DNA of 64,000 bases from DATCHW01 sp963806045 (GTDB lineage Bacteria; Bacteroidota; Ignavibacteria; Tepidaquicellales; Tepidaquicellaceae): NCBI GenBank assembly GCA_963806045.1, contig CAWDWP010000007.1:1-64000 (forward strand). The letters run 5' to 3'. A program made the translations under genes and the position numbers. This document shows positions 54,321 to 62,534 of the stretch, one piece after another. The notes under the pieces were generated by a model. It worked only from the letters and a program-made list of their open reading frames with translations, did not search any database and had not been told where the DNA came from. Every line of letters starts with the position of its first letter. The stretch's first letter is position 1.

Positions 54321-55649
54321 TCATTTTTTGAATTCAATAAGTCCTTTTTTGTTCAATCCGACTATTACTGTATCTCCGGGCAGGTAATCTGCATTTAATA
54401 TTTTCTCGGAAAGGGGATTAGCTAAATATTTCTGTATGGTTCGTTTAATCGGGCGTGCACCATATACTATATCATATCCTAATCTGCCAAGCCAGTCTTT
54501 TGTTTCGTCATCAATCTTTAATTTGATATTGGATTTACCAAGTCGCTTTTCAAGGAGCATGATTTGTAAATCAATGATTTTTCTTATATCTGATTTTGTT
54601 AATGGATTAAATAAAATGATTTCATCAACTCGATTAAGAAACTCGGGTTTGATTGTAGACTTCAATAGCTTAAGTAGATTTACTCTCAGTTCGTTCATAA
54701 TATCTATTTTATTTTCGTCATTAATTAGCTGTAGCTTTTCCTGAATCAAATGAGAACCAAGATTAGAAGTCATTATCACGATAGTGTTCTTGAAATTAAC
54801 TGTTCTTCCCTGAGAATCAGTTAACCGCCCTTCATCTAAAACTTGCAGTAAAATATTGAAAACATCCGGGTGAGCTTTTTCAATTTCATCTAATAGTATA
54901 ACACAATATGGTTTGCGTCTGACAGCTTCTGTTAGTTGTCCCCCTTCTTCATACCCTACATAACCCGGAGGTGCTCCAATCAGTCTGGTAACCGAAAATT
55001 TCTCCATATATTCACTCATGTCAATTCTAGTTATTGCTTTTTCATCATCGAAAAGGAATTCTGCAAGTGCCCTGGCAAGTTCTGTTTTACCAACTCCTGT
55101 TGTCCCGAGAAATATGAATGAGCCTATCGGACGGTTTTCATCCTGCAATCCTGCCCTTGCTCTTCTGATAGCATTTGAAATCGCAATTACAGCATCATGC
55201 TGTCCGACAACGCGCTCAGTCAGTTTTGATTCCATGTTAATAAGCTTTTGCTTATCGCTTTCCAGCATTTTGTTAACAGGAATACCTGTCCATTTTGAAA
55301 CGATTTCTGCTATATCTTCGGCATCAACTTCCTCTTTTAACATTTTGCTATTCTTTTGAATAGTTTCCAGTGAATTTCTCTTCTGAGCCATATCTTTTTC
55401 AAGTAAAGGAATTTTTCCATATCTCAGTTCAGCTACTTTCGCTAAATTACCATCTCTTTCAAGTTTTTCAGCTTCAAGTTTTAATTTCTCAATCTCTTCC
55501 TTAGCAGTTCTTATTTGCTTAATTAAACCCTTTTCGAGATTCCAGTGTGCGGTCAGTTCATCTTTTTGTGATGAAAGTTCTGCAACCTCTTTTTCTATTT
55601 CTTTTAACCTAAGTTTTACTGAGTTTTTTTCATTTTCCTTTTTTATCAT
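54321..55649 (-). CDS. clpB: ClpB disaggregase, C-terminal half only
   Basis: This is a 442-residue product where full ClpB has about 860. It starts at an ATG exactly at the head of the coiled-coil M domain (IKKENEKNSVKLRL aligns with the usual ALKKExDxxSxxRL), continues through it (to about 115), then KWTGIPVNKML, the second nucleotide-binding domain (GTTGVGKTELARALAE, ILLDEIEKAHPDVFNILLQVLDEG, TSNLGS, GARPIKR). The N domain and first ATPase domain are missing; the 130 bases upstream are non-coding AT-rich DNA and then an unrelated gene on the other strand. It is either a truncated remnant or a half-size variant. It leads the SbnI/Lol transcript. Confidence 0.88.
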   Translation of the reverse strand: MIKKENEKNSVKLRLKEIEKEVAELSSQKDELTAHWNLEKGLIKQIRTAKEEIEKLKLEAEKLERDGNLAKVAELRYGKIPLLEKDMAQKRNSLETIQKNSKMLKEEVDAEDIAEIVSKWTGIPVNKMLESDKQKLINMESKLTERVVGQHDAVIAISNAIRRARAGLQDENRPIGSFIFLGTTGVGKTELARALAEFLFDDEKAITRIDMSEYMEKFSVTRLIGAPPGYVGYEEGGQLTEAVRRKPYCVILLDEIEKAHPDVFNILLQVLDEGRLTDSQGRTVNFKNTIVIMTSNLGSHLIQEKLQLINDENKIDIMNELRVNLLKLLKSTIKPEFLNRVDEIILFNPLTKSDIRKIIDLQIMLLEKRLGKSNIKLKIDDETKDWLGRLGYDIVYGARPIKRTIQKYLANPLSEKILNADYLPGDTVIVGLNKKGLIEFKK

Positions 55650-55783
55650 AATTTAGATAATTTAAGAAATTATTGAAAAATATTGAATTTAAGATTAAAT
55701 AAAAACGAAGTTGAAAATCATATGCTTAAATTGAATTAAATAAATATTATATTCAAATAATTAACTATTAAATATTTTATAAA

Positions 55784-56618
55784 ATGTTCAAATTACTCGG
55801 TCTATTTTTGGTAATTATAATATCCCCTTTATTTTCATATTCTCAAATAAGTATTGAAAGCAACGACCTGAAAAATAAAGTAATAAATTACAAAAAATTA
55901 AGGTAATAAATTCCTATAAAGCTATAAAAATTAATACACCTTCAGAAAATTACGAAATACGAATTCCAATATCTATTCGATTCCCTCGGTTTTATGGTCG
56001 AAAAAAATAGTTTTTATAATGGACTAGTCGTACAAAAAGAAATATTCAGCTATGATAATAAAGGAAATATAATGGAAGAATTGTGGTACAACAATGATAA
56101 TTCATTGATTTATAATAATTATTCTAATATTGAATATGATAAAAAAGGTAATATAATATCAAAAAATATATATAATTCTGATAGTTCAATTAGGAAATCC
56201 ATAGTAAATCAGTATAATGAAAATGGACATCTTCAGGAGTCTGACGTTAAAGAATACTATGATGAAGGTGAAAATTATAAAGAAATATTTACATATGACG
56301 AAAAAGGGAAAATGGACAATCATAAAATAATTTCAAACGAAGGAAGTGAGACCTTAAATGAAATTTTCTCATTATGATGAAAGAGGAAATGTTGTTTCAA
56401 TTAAAAGTGATGGAGATGAAGGAGAAAAAACTACATCATATGAATATGATCCAGCTAATAATTTAATTCAGTATATATCCGAATCAGTTGATGAAGAGGG
56501 AAAAGATTATAACGAAGGAATATATAATTATGACACTAATGGAGTATTGACCGAAGAATTAATTTATGATGAAAATAAAAAGTTAATCGACAAAAGAAAA
56601 TTCGAAATATCATTTTAA
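55784..56618 (+). pseudogene. Decayed secreted YD-repeat-like protein gene
   Basis: The ATG at 55784 opens a signal peptide (about 18 residues, ending FSYSQ) but the frame stops after about 40 codons near 55904. Coding character returns with KYEFQYLFDSLGFMVEKNSF at about 55950-56010 and runs to 56375, then shifts one base into the frame ending at 56618. The readable parts are repeats of about 20-30 residues with a Y-YD--GN pattern (FSYDNKGN, IEYDKKGN, YNENGH, FTYDEKGK, YDERGN, YNYDTNG), as in YD/RHS-type or toxin-antitoxin-like surface repeats. At least two frame changes are needed, so it is probably non-functional unless the sequence contains errors. Confidence 0.6.
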
Positions 56619-56622
56619 TAAT

Positions 56623-57735
56623 TTGAATTTAAATACGAAAATTTCCACTCTTGCAATCGTTCTATTTCTTTTTTTTACAGGATGTAACAAAACAGCAAAT
56701 GATAATGTAAGAATAGAAAATATTAAGGAAGATACCTCTCAAACTACATTAGAAATTCAATCAGATACTTTAACCATTATAGGGGTTGGAGATATTATGA
56801 TGGGAACAACATATCCTTTCAAAACACTTCCTCCAGGGGATGGAAAAGAACTATTCTCTGATGTAAAAAGATTTCTGCTGAATGCTGATGTGACATTTGG
56901 TAATCTGGAAGGTCCACTTTTAACAAAAGGTGGGACTCCCAAAAAATGTGAACCTGAAAGTCATTGTGTTGCATTTCGTATGCCTGAACACTATGCATCA
57001 TATCTCAAAGATGCGGGTTTCAATATTGTGAGTATCGCGAATAACCATGCAAATGATATGGGACCTGAAGGAAGATTATCAACGCAGGAAACTCTGGATA
57101 AATATGAAATAGGATATGCCGGACAAATTGATTGCCCGACTTACATATTTGAAAAAGAAGGTGTTAAATATGGATTTGCTGCATTTTCTCCAAATATAAA
57201 CACTTGTGATATTAATAATCTGGATAAAGCTGTAGAGATTATTGCTGAACTAAAGCGAAAAGCAGATATTGTAATAGTCTCATTTCATGGCGGGGCGGAA
57301 GGCACTTCTAGTCAGCATGTTACGGGAAATCGTGAATATTTTTTAGATGAAGACAGGGGAAATGTTTATGAATTCGCGCATACAGTAATTGAAGCAGGAG
57401 CAGATGTTGTATTCGGACACGGACCACACGTAACACGGGCGATGGAAGTGTATAATAATAAATTCATAGCGTATAGCTTAGGTAATTTTTGCACATTCGG
57501 AAAATTCGGGTTGCAAGGCGTTTTAGGAATAGCTCCAATATTGAAATTATATGTTGACAAACAGGGAAATTTTCTCAGAGGCGAAATAATTCCTATAAGA
57601 CAAATTAAAAGAGGAATCCCTGTTTACGATGAAAGTAATGAAGTAATATCCAAAATCCGTAATTTAACAAAAAATGATTTTCCGGAATCAAATATTGAAA
57701 TCGATGATGACGGAAATATCAGATTATCAGAATAA
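56623..57735 (+). CDS. CapA-like lipoprotein (poly-gamma-glutamate capsule family)
   Basis: This is a 370-residue lipoprotein with a TTG start and lipobox LFFTGC (about 17-22). The catalytic-type core follows: TIIGVGDIMMGTTYP, DVTFGNLEGPLL, NIVSIANNHANDMGP, VIVSFHGGAEG, GADVVFGHGPHV and YSLGNFC, the motif set of the CapA/PGA_cap calcineurin-like metallophosphatase fold. Capsule-related proteins of this family help anchor or export polyglutamate or polysaccharide, but many members have no known role. It abuts the true end of fmt (57736) on the other strand. Confidence 0.85.
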   Translation: MNLNTKISTLAIVLFLFFTGCNKTANDNVRIENIKEDTSQTTLEIQSDTLTIIGVGDIMMGTTYPFKTLPPGDGKELFSDVKRFLLNADVTFGNLEGPLLTKGGTPKKCEPESHCVAFRMPEHYASYLKDAGFNIVSIANNHANDMGPEGRLSTQETLDKYEIGYAGQIDCPTYIFEKEGVKYGFAAFSPNINTCDINNLDKAVEIIAELKRKADIVIVSFHGGAEGTSSQHVTGNREYFLDEDRGNVYEFAHTVIEAGADVVFGHGPHVTRAMEVYNNKFIAYSLGNFCTFGKFGLQGVLGIAPILKLYVDKQGNFLRGEIIPIRQIKRGIPVYDESNEVISKIRNLTKNDFPESNIEIDDDGNIRLSE

Positions 57736-57866
57736 TTATTCTAAAATTATTTCTTTGTTTTTGGGGATGGAGTTAATGAATTCAGAGGATTTTACCCTTT
57801 TCTTTCCTTCCATTTGTAATTCAAGAATCTCCAATAAAAATGTCAGTTGTATTCACAAATAATTTT
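57736..57866 (-). pseudogene. fmt: Frame-shifted C-terminus of fmt
   Basis: Beyond the stop at 57867 the minus strand still encodes the Fmt C-terminus in other frames: DKKLFVNTTDIFIG, then, one base on, EILELQMEGKKRVKSSEF to a stop at 57736-57738. Two extra single bases explain both shifts and would give a normal protein of about 307 residues. Confidence 0.75.
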
Positions 57867-58661
57867 TTATCTCTGAATGATTAGTTTCCCGGGAACCGAA
57901 TTTGATTTTATATTCGATAATTTTGACTTAAAAAGTTTAAGCATTTTATTTCCATAATAACAAAATGCTCCGGGAATTGGTGAGAGTCCTCTGATGAGAT
58001 TATGAATCGTAACAGATTCTTTGTTCCAGTTTATTTTACAATCTTCTTTTAATATCTTAGGAGCAGGGGATGCAAGAGTTTCGTCCTGTTCAGTTAATTT
58101 ATATTCCCCTGATGAGATTTTATTCACAGTTTCTAAAAGTAATTGTGCACCTTCTTCGGAAAGTCTGGAATATACGGAACCAAAATCTTCATCTTCCAAA
58201 ATTTGTATTCTCTTTTGTAGAATAACATTGCCCGTATCCACTTTTTGTTTGATAAAAAAAGTTGTTATGCCGGTTTCAGTATCACCATTTATTAAAGCTC
58301 TGTTTATCGGAGCCGCACCGCGGTATTTTGGTAACAAAGAAGCATGTAAATTAATAGTTCCTAATTTTGGAATATTAATTATTTCAGTCGGTAGTATTCT
58401 GAAGGCTACAATTAATATTAAATCCGGATTTTGAGTTGAAATCTGATTTATAAATTCGGGATCAGTTAAATTTTCAGGCTGAAGAATATTAAGATTATTT
58501 GTAAGTGCAAAATCTTTTACTTTCGAAGAACTAATTCGCAAACCTCTACCCATTCTTTTATCGGGAACTGTTACGACAGATGTAATATTAACTCCATTTT
58601 CAAGTAATATTTTTAAAGAAGGAACCGCAAAACCGGGTGTTCCCATAAATATTATTCTCAT
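57867..58661 (-). CDS. fmt: Methionyl-tRNA formyltransferase (C-terminus frame-broken)
   Basis: This enzyme transfers a formyl group from 10-formyl-tetrahydrofolate to initiator Met-tRNA. It starts MRIIFMGTPGFAVPSLKILL; the active-site region is GTINLHASLLPKYRGAAPINRALINGD with catalytic Asn and His, and DTGNVILQK follows. Normal Fmt is about 310 residues; this frame stops at 264, within the tRNA-binding C-terminal domain, which continues in other frames to 57736. It follows def by 34 bases, the common def-fmt order. Confidence 0.93.
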   Translation of the reverse strand: MRIIFMGTPGFAVPSLKILLENGVNITSVVTVPDKRMGRGLRISSSKVKDFALTNNLNILQPENLTDPEFINQISTQNPDLILIVAFRILPTEIINIPKLGTINLHASLLPKYRGAAPINRALINGDTETGITTFFIKQKVDTGNVILQKRIQILEDEDFGSVYSRLSEEGAQLLLETVNKISSGEYKLTEQDETLASPAPKILKEDCKINWNKESVTIHNLIRGLSPIPGAFCYYGNKMLKLFKSKLSNIKSNSVPGKLIIQR

Positions 58662-58695
58662 TGGGTAACCTGCATTTTATTTTGCGAGATGGAAA

Positions 58696-59262
58696 TCAAT
58701 ATCCATGAAAATTTTCATTATATATGTGCAAGGGATATTCGGTATTAATTTTGCCTTTTTTTATTTCGGTTAATTTTTTCTTGAAGGTTTTTAAAACATC
58801 TTTATCAAGATAATCTATTAGTAATTTCCCATACAAATGATCTATTTCATGTTGAATTACCCTTGCCATCAATTCATTGAATTCCTGCTTTGTTTCTTTC
58901 ATATTTATATCATAAAACTTAAGAAATATTTGTTCAGGCCTTGTTATTTCTGCTCTTATTTCGGGCAAACTAAGACATCCCTCTGACATCAAACACTCTC
59001 CATGAATATCTTCGATAACCGGGTTTATCATAAGTAGGGGCTTTTCATCTTTATATTTATCTATGCATGAAATATCAACAACCGCTAACGATAAGTTATT
59101 GTTTACCTGGGGAGCTGCTAGCCCAATCCCGTCTGCATTTCTCATCGTGAAAAACATATTTTCTACGAGAGATATTAAATTGTTATCAATTTTCTTAACA
59201 GGAATGGTTTTTTTCCTTAAAATATCCATTCCATACGTTGTTATTGGAAGATTTTCAGGCAA
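58696..59262 (-). CDS. def: Peptide deformylase
   Basis: This is a 188-residue iron or zinc peptidase that removes the formyl group from new proteins. The three diagnostic motifs are intact: GIGLAAPQ (about 46-53), EGCLSLP (metal Cys) and QHEIDHLYG (two metal His). It sits upstream of fmt, so formylation and deformylation are co-transcribed. Length and motifs are normal. Confidence 0.95.
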   Translation of the reverse strand: MPENLPITTYGMDILRKKTIPVKKIDNNLISLVENMFFTMRNADGIGLAAPQVNNNLSLAVVDISCIDKYKDEKPLLMINPVIEDIHGECLMSEGCLSLPEIRAEITRPEQIFLKFYDINMKETKQEFNELMARVIQHEIDHLYGKLLIDYLDKDVLKTFKKKLTEIKKGKINTEYPLHIYNENFHGY

Positions 59263-59423
59263 TTTTCAAAGAATTTAATTATTTATTAAAAATATAATGA
59301 TTTTCGATATCTTTATAAAGTAACTTTAAAATAAGTATTAATAATATTATCTTTAACATTTATTTCGATTTTGAAATTCAATTATTTTATAAATAAACAT
59401 ACCTTTATAACAGGAGAAAATAA

Positions 59424-61532
59424 ATGGCAGATTATAAATCGGACCAAATTAGAAATTTTTCGATAATAGGACACGGTGGATGCGGGAAAACTATATTTTC
59501 TGAAGGGATTCTATATGCCGCAGGTGTAACTAACCGATTTGGAAAAATCGAAGAGGGTAATACAGTCAGCGATTATCATAAAGATGAAGTTGAAAAACAA
59601 ATTTCGATAAATTCTTCTATCTTAAATGCTTTCTGGAAAAATACAAAAGGAGAAAAAATTAAGTTTAATATACTTGATACTCCCGGTTATATGGATTTCA
59701 TTGGAGATGTTAAATCATCTCTCAGAATTACGGACACTGCATTAATATTAGTTGATGCATTTAAAGCAGTAGAAGTTGGAACAGAGGCTGTATTCAAATT
59801 TACAAAAGAAATAGGTAATAACGTCATTTTTGTAGTCAATAAACTGGATTCTGAAAATTCAAATTATGATGCAGCTTTGAATCAAATCAGGGAATGTTTT
59901 GGTTCTGAAGTAGCTGTAATTCAGTTTCCTGTTAACCAAGGTAGTGGATTCGATGCTGTAATAGATGTATTGAAAATGAAAATGATTAAATTTAATAGTG
60001 ATGGTAAAGGTGAGTATGCGATTTCCGATATTCCTCAGGATTTGACTGACAAAGCAAATGAATTTCATCAAAAGCTTGTTGAGACCATTGCTGAACAAGA
60101 TGAATTATTATTAGAAAAATTCTTTGAATCCGGAAATCTGAGTGAAGATGACCTTAAAAATGGGTTAAAAAAAGGGATGGTCGAAAGAATGTTGTTCCCG
60201 GTTTTTTGCGCTTCAGCAAAAGATAATATTGGAGTCAGACCAATTCTTGATTTCATTGCAGATTATTCAGCATCTCCTATGGATTATCCGATAACAAAAG
60301 CCATAAGACCAAATTCAGAAGAATTAATAGAAGTGAAATGTGATCCTGCAGGTGACCCTGCTTTATTTATATTTAAAACCATGTCAGAAAGAAATATTGG
60401 AGAATTATCATTCTTTCGTGTTTATTCAGGAAAAATTTCTGCGGGTATGGATCTTATAAATTCGGTTAACAGTAAATCTGAAAGATTATCTCAATGTTAT
60501 TCGATGAATGGAAAAGACAGGAAAGAAATGGATGAGGTAATTTGTGGGGATATAGCAGGAGTTGTTAAACTGAAAGATACTCATACTAATAATACTTTAT
60601 GTCCTAAAAGTATGAATATAGTTTTCAGAAAAATAAATTTTCCTCACCCAAATATGACTTTAGCTATTTTACCAAAACGCAAAGGAGAAGAGGATAAAAT
60701 TGCAACATCATTGCATTCATTGCATGAGGAAGATCCGACATTTATTGTTAGTTTTAACCCTGAAACAAGTCAAACCATTATAAGCGGACAAGGTGAAATA
60801 CACATAAATACAATTCTCAACAGAATGAAAAATAAATATAATCTTGAAGTGGATGTTGCGGAGCCTAAAATACCTTATCGTGAAACTATCAGATCAAGAG
60901 CCGATAATGTCGAATATAAGCATAAAAAACAGTCCGGTGGAAAAGGTCAATTCGGGCATGTATTTATTAAACTGGAACCTCAACCACGAGGTCAGGGATT
61001 TGAATTCGTAAATGCTATAGTTGGTGGAGCAATTCCCGGTAGATTTATACCCGCTGTTGAGAAAGGTATAATTGAAACTATGAAAACCGGTGTTTTAGTA
61101 GGTTGTCAGGTAGTTGATGTTAAAGTTACATTATTCGATGGAAAATTTCATGATGTTGACTCTGATGAAAACTCATTTAAATTAGCCGGTTCAATGGCAT
61201 TTAAAAAAGGGTTTAAAGAAGCGAATCCTGTAATTCTTGAACCCATATACAATGTTTCCGTATCCTTCCCCGAAGAATTTATGGGAGCAGTTTCCGGCGA
61301 TATATCGTCCAGAAGGGGAAGAATAATAGGTATGGAAGCCGATGGAAGACTTCAGGTTATAAAATGCAATATGCCGCTTTCCGAAATGGCCGGATATTCA
61401 CCAAAACTACGCTCCTTGACGCAAGGTAGGGGTAACTATACAAGAGATATGTCTCATTATGAAGATGTACCGAAAGAAGTTGAAGTTAAAATTATTGCTG
61501 ATTACGAAAAACAACGAGCTGAAAATCAATAG
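59424..61532 (+). CDS. Elongation factor G-like GTPase (EF-G2 type)
   Basis: This is a 702-residue translational GTPase. GHGGCGKT (P-loop), the switch region around HKDEVEKQISI, DTPGYMDF (G3) and NKLDSEN (G4) are visible. The later domains follow: KQSGGKGQFGHVFIKLEP (domain IV start) and SSRRGRIIG (domain V). The P-loop GHGGCGKT and the less conserved switch I fit the EF-G2/FusA2 paralogue group rather than the main EF-G (usual GHIDAGKT). A main EF-G gene is expected elsewhere. There is a good Shine-Dalgarno AGGAG. A hairpin follows. Confidence 0.9.
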   Translation: MADYKSDQIRNFSIIGHGGCGKTIFSEGILYAAGVTNRFGKIEEGNTVSDYHKDEVEKQISINSSILNAFWKNTKGEKIKFNILDTPGYMDFIGDVKSSLRITDTALILVDAFKAVEVGTEAVFKFTKEIGNNVIFVVNKLDSENSNYDAALNQIRECFGSEVAVIQFPVNQGSGFDAVIDVLKMKMIKFNSDGKGEYAISDIPQDLTDKANEFHQKLVETIAEQDELLLEKFFESGNLSEDDLKNGLKKGMVERMLFPVFCASAKDNIGVRPILDFIADYSASPMDYPITKAIRPNSEELIEVKCDPAGDPALFIFKTMSERNIGELSFFRVYSGKISAGMDLINSVNSKSERLSQCYSMNGKDRKEMDEVICGDIAGVVKLKDTHTNNTLCPKSMNIVFRKINFPHPNMTLAILPKRKGEEDKIATSLHSLHEEDPTFIVSFNPETSQTIISGQGEIHINTILNRMKNKYNLEVDVAEPKIPYRETIRSRADNVEYKHKKQSGGKGQFGHVFIKLEPQPRGQGFEFVNAIVGGAIPGRFIPAVEKGIIETMKTGVLVGCQVVDVKVTLFDGKFHDVDSDENSFKLAGSMAFKKGFKEANPVILEPIYNVSVSFPEEFMGAVSGDISSRRGRIIGMEADGRLQVIKCNMPLSEMAGYSPKLRSLTQGRGNYTRDMSHYEDVPKEVEVKIIADYEKQRAENQ

Positions 61533-61549
61533 AAAGCTTAAATATTTAA

Positions 61550-61587
61550 TAAACAAAAAGGCGGTCATTGACAGCCTTTTTTGTTTA
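61550..61587. terminator. Terminator between the EF-G-like gene and the P-loop gene
   Basis: TAAACAAAAAGGC (61550-61562) pairs with GCCTTTTTTGTTTA (61574-61587) with a one-base bulge around an 11-base loop. A-rich and T-rich flanks make it usable from both sides between convergent genes. Confidence 0.7.
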
Positions 61588-61624
61588 AAATATTTTAATT
61601 TCTAATTTAAAAGATGAAAATTAA

Positions 61625-62347
61625 TTATTTCTTTGAGTAAATGTTCCATAACCTTGTTGTTACGTCAAGTAGTGCTGGTTCCAATAACGCAGCATCATCG
61701 GTTTTCGATGGCATATTTTCGAATATAACATACGGAACATTTATTCCATTAATGTTAATATGCGTATTTGTTCCTTTAGTGATTTCTTCCCAATCCACTT
61801 CTTTATACATTTTTTCCAATTTACTATCAGGTAATCCATGTTCTAATATGCTGTCCGGCTTATCAGGATTGAATCTCTTTCTGTTTTTTCTTAAAGATTC
61901 TTCAAATGGAACATTCACATATATTATTACTGAATCTTCAAGTAATTCTCTGGATAAATGTGAAAATGCTACTTTATAACCACCATGTTCTGAACCCCGT
62001 GAAAATTCTATTAATCTTGTAATTTTATCGTTTTCATCTTTCATATCTCTGACACTTTTTTTATAATCAAGAGAAATTCTTTCTATGAGTAAATGCCATA
62101 AATATTCCTCAAGAAAATATCCATCCGAAGTGGAATGAAGTCTCGGTTTATTAAAAACTTTTTCTAAAATATCATCCTCTTCAAACCAGGTCCAGAGCAT
62201 TGGAAAATCATCGATTTCAACTATCTTTCCGACATGAAATTTTTCTGCTCTTATTTCTGGTTTTGAATTTTTAAGAAAATTTATTACTTCGGATTTTCCG
62301 GAGGCAGGCCTACCAAGTAAAATTAGTTTTTTAAATATATTTTGCAT
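61625..62347 (-). CDS. P-loop NTPase of unknown function
   Basis: This is a 240-residue soluble protein. Walker A is LLGRPASGKSEVINFL near the N-terminus; a later VIIYVNVPFEESLRKNRKRF resembles the lid or base-recognition region of nucleotide and nucleoside kinases, and SRGSEHGGY lies between. The overall shape suits a small kinase of the adenylate/thymidylate kinase-like class, but I cannot name the substrate. Convergent with the EF-G-like gene; divergent from the 2-oxoglutarate dehydrogenase gene. Confidence 0.55.
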   Translation of the reverse strand: MQNIFKKLILLGRPASGKSEVINFLKNSKPEIRAEKFHVGKIVEIDDFPMLWTWFEEDDILEKVFNKPRLHSTSDGYFLEEYLWHLLIERISLDYKKSVRDMKDENDKITRLIEFSRGSEHGGYKVAFSHLSRELLEDSVIIYVNVPFEESLRKNRKRFNPDKPDSILEHGLPDSKLEKMYKEVDWEEITKGTNTHININGINVPYVIFENMPSKTDDAALLEPALLDVTTRLWNIYSKK

Positions 62348-62534
62348 GATTTTAAGAATTTTAATTTATTGTGAATTAAAATATCTAAAAAAACAGAAAT
62401 ATTATAATCAATTAGTTTTCTCATTTAAAATATTGTTAATAACGAATTTTTAAAGAAATTATTAATTTTTTAACCTTTAAATTTGTTATATATCCAGAGG
62501 TTATAATATTAAAATTTAGTACTAAAATAATACT

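Noticed and set aside
54321..55649. Short ClpB made from a natural internal start (as in E. coli ClpB95)
   Set aside because: That start removes only the N domain; here the whole first ATPase domain is missing and no upstream coding sequence exists.
58021..58434. 137-codon plus-strand frame opposite fmt
   Set aside because: Fmt motifs are unambiguous on the minus strand; the opposite frame has no resemblance to known proteins.
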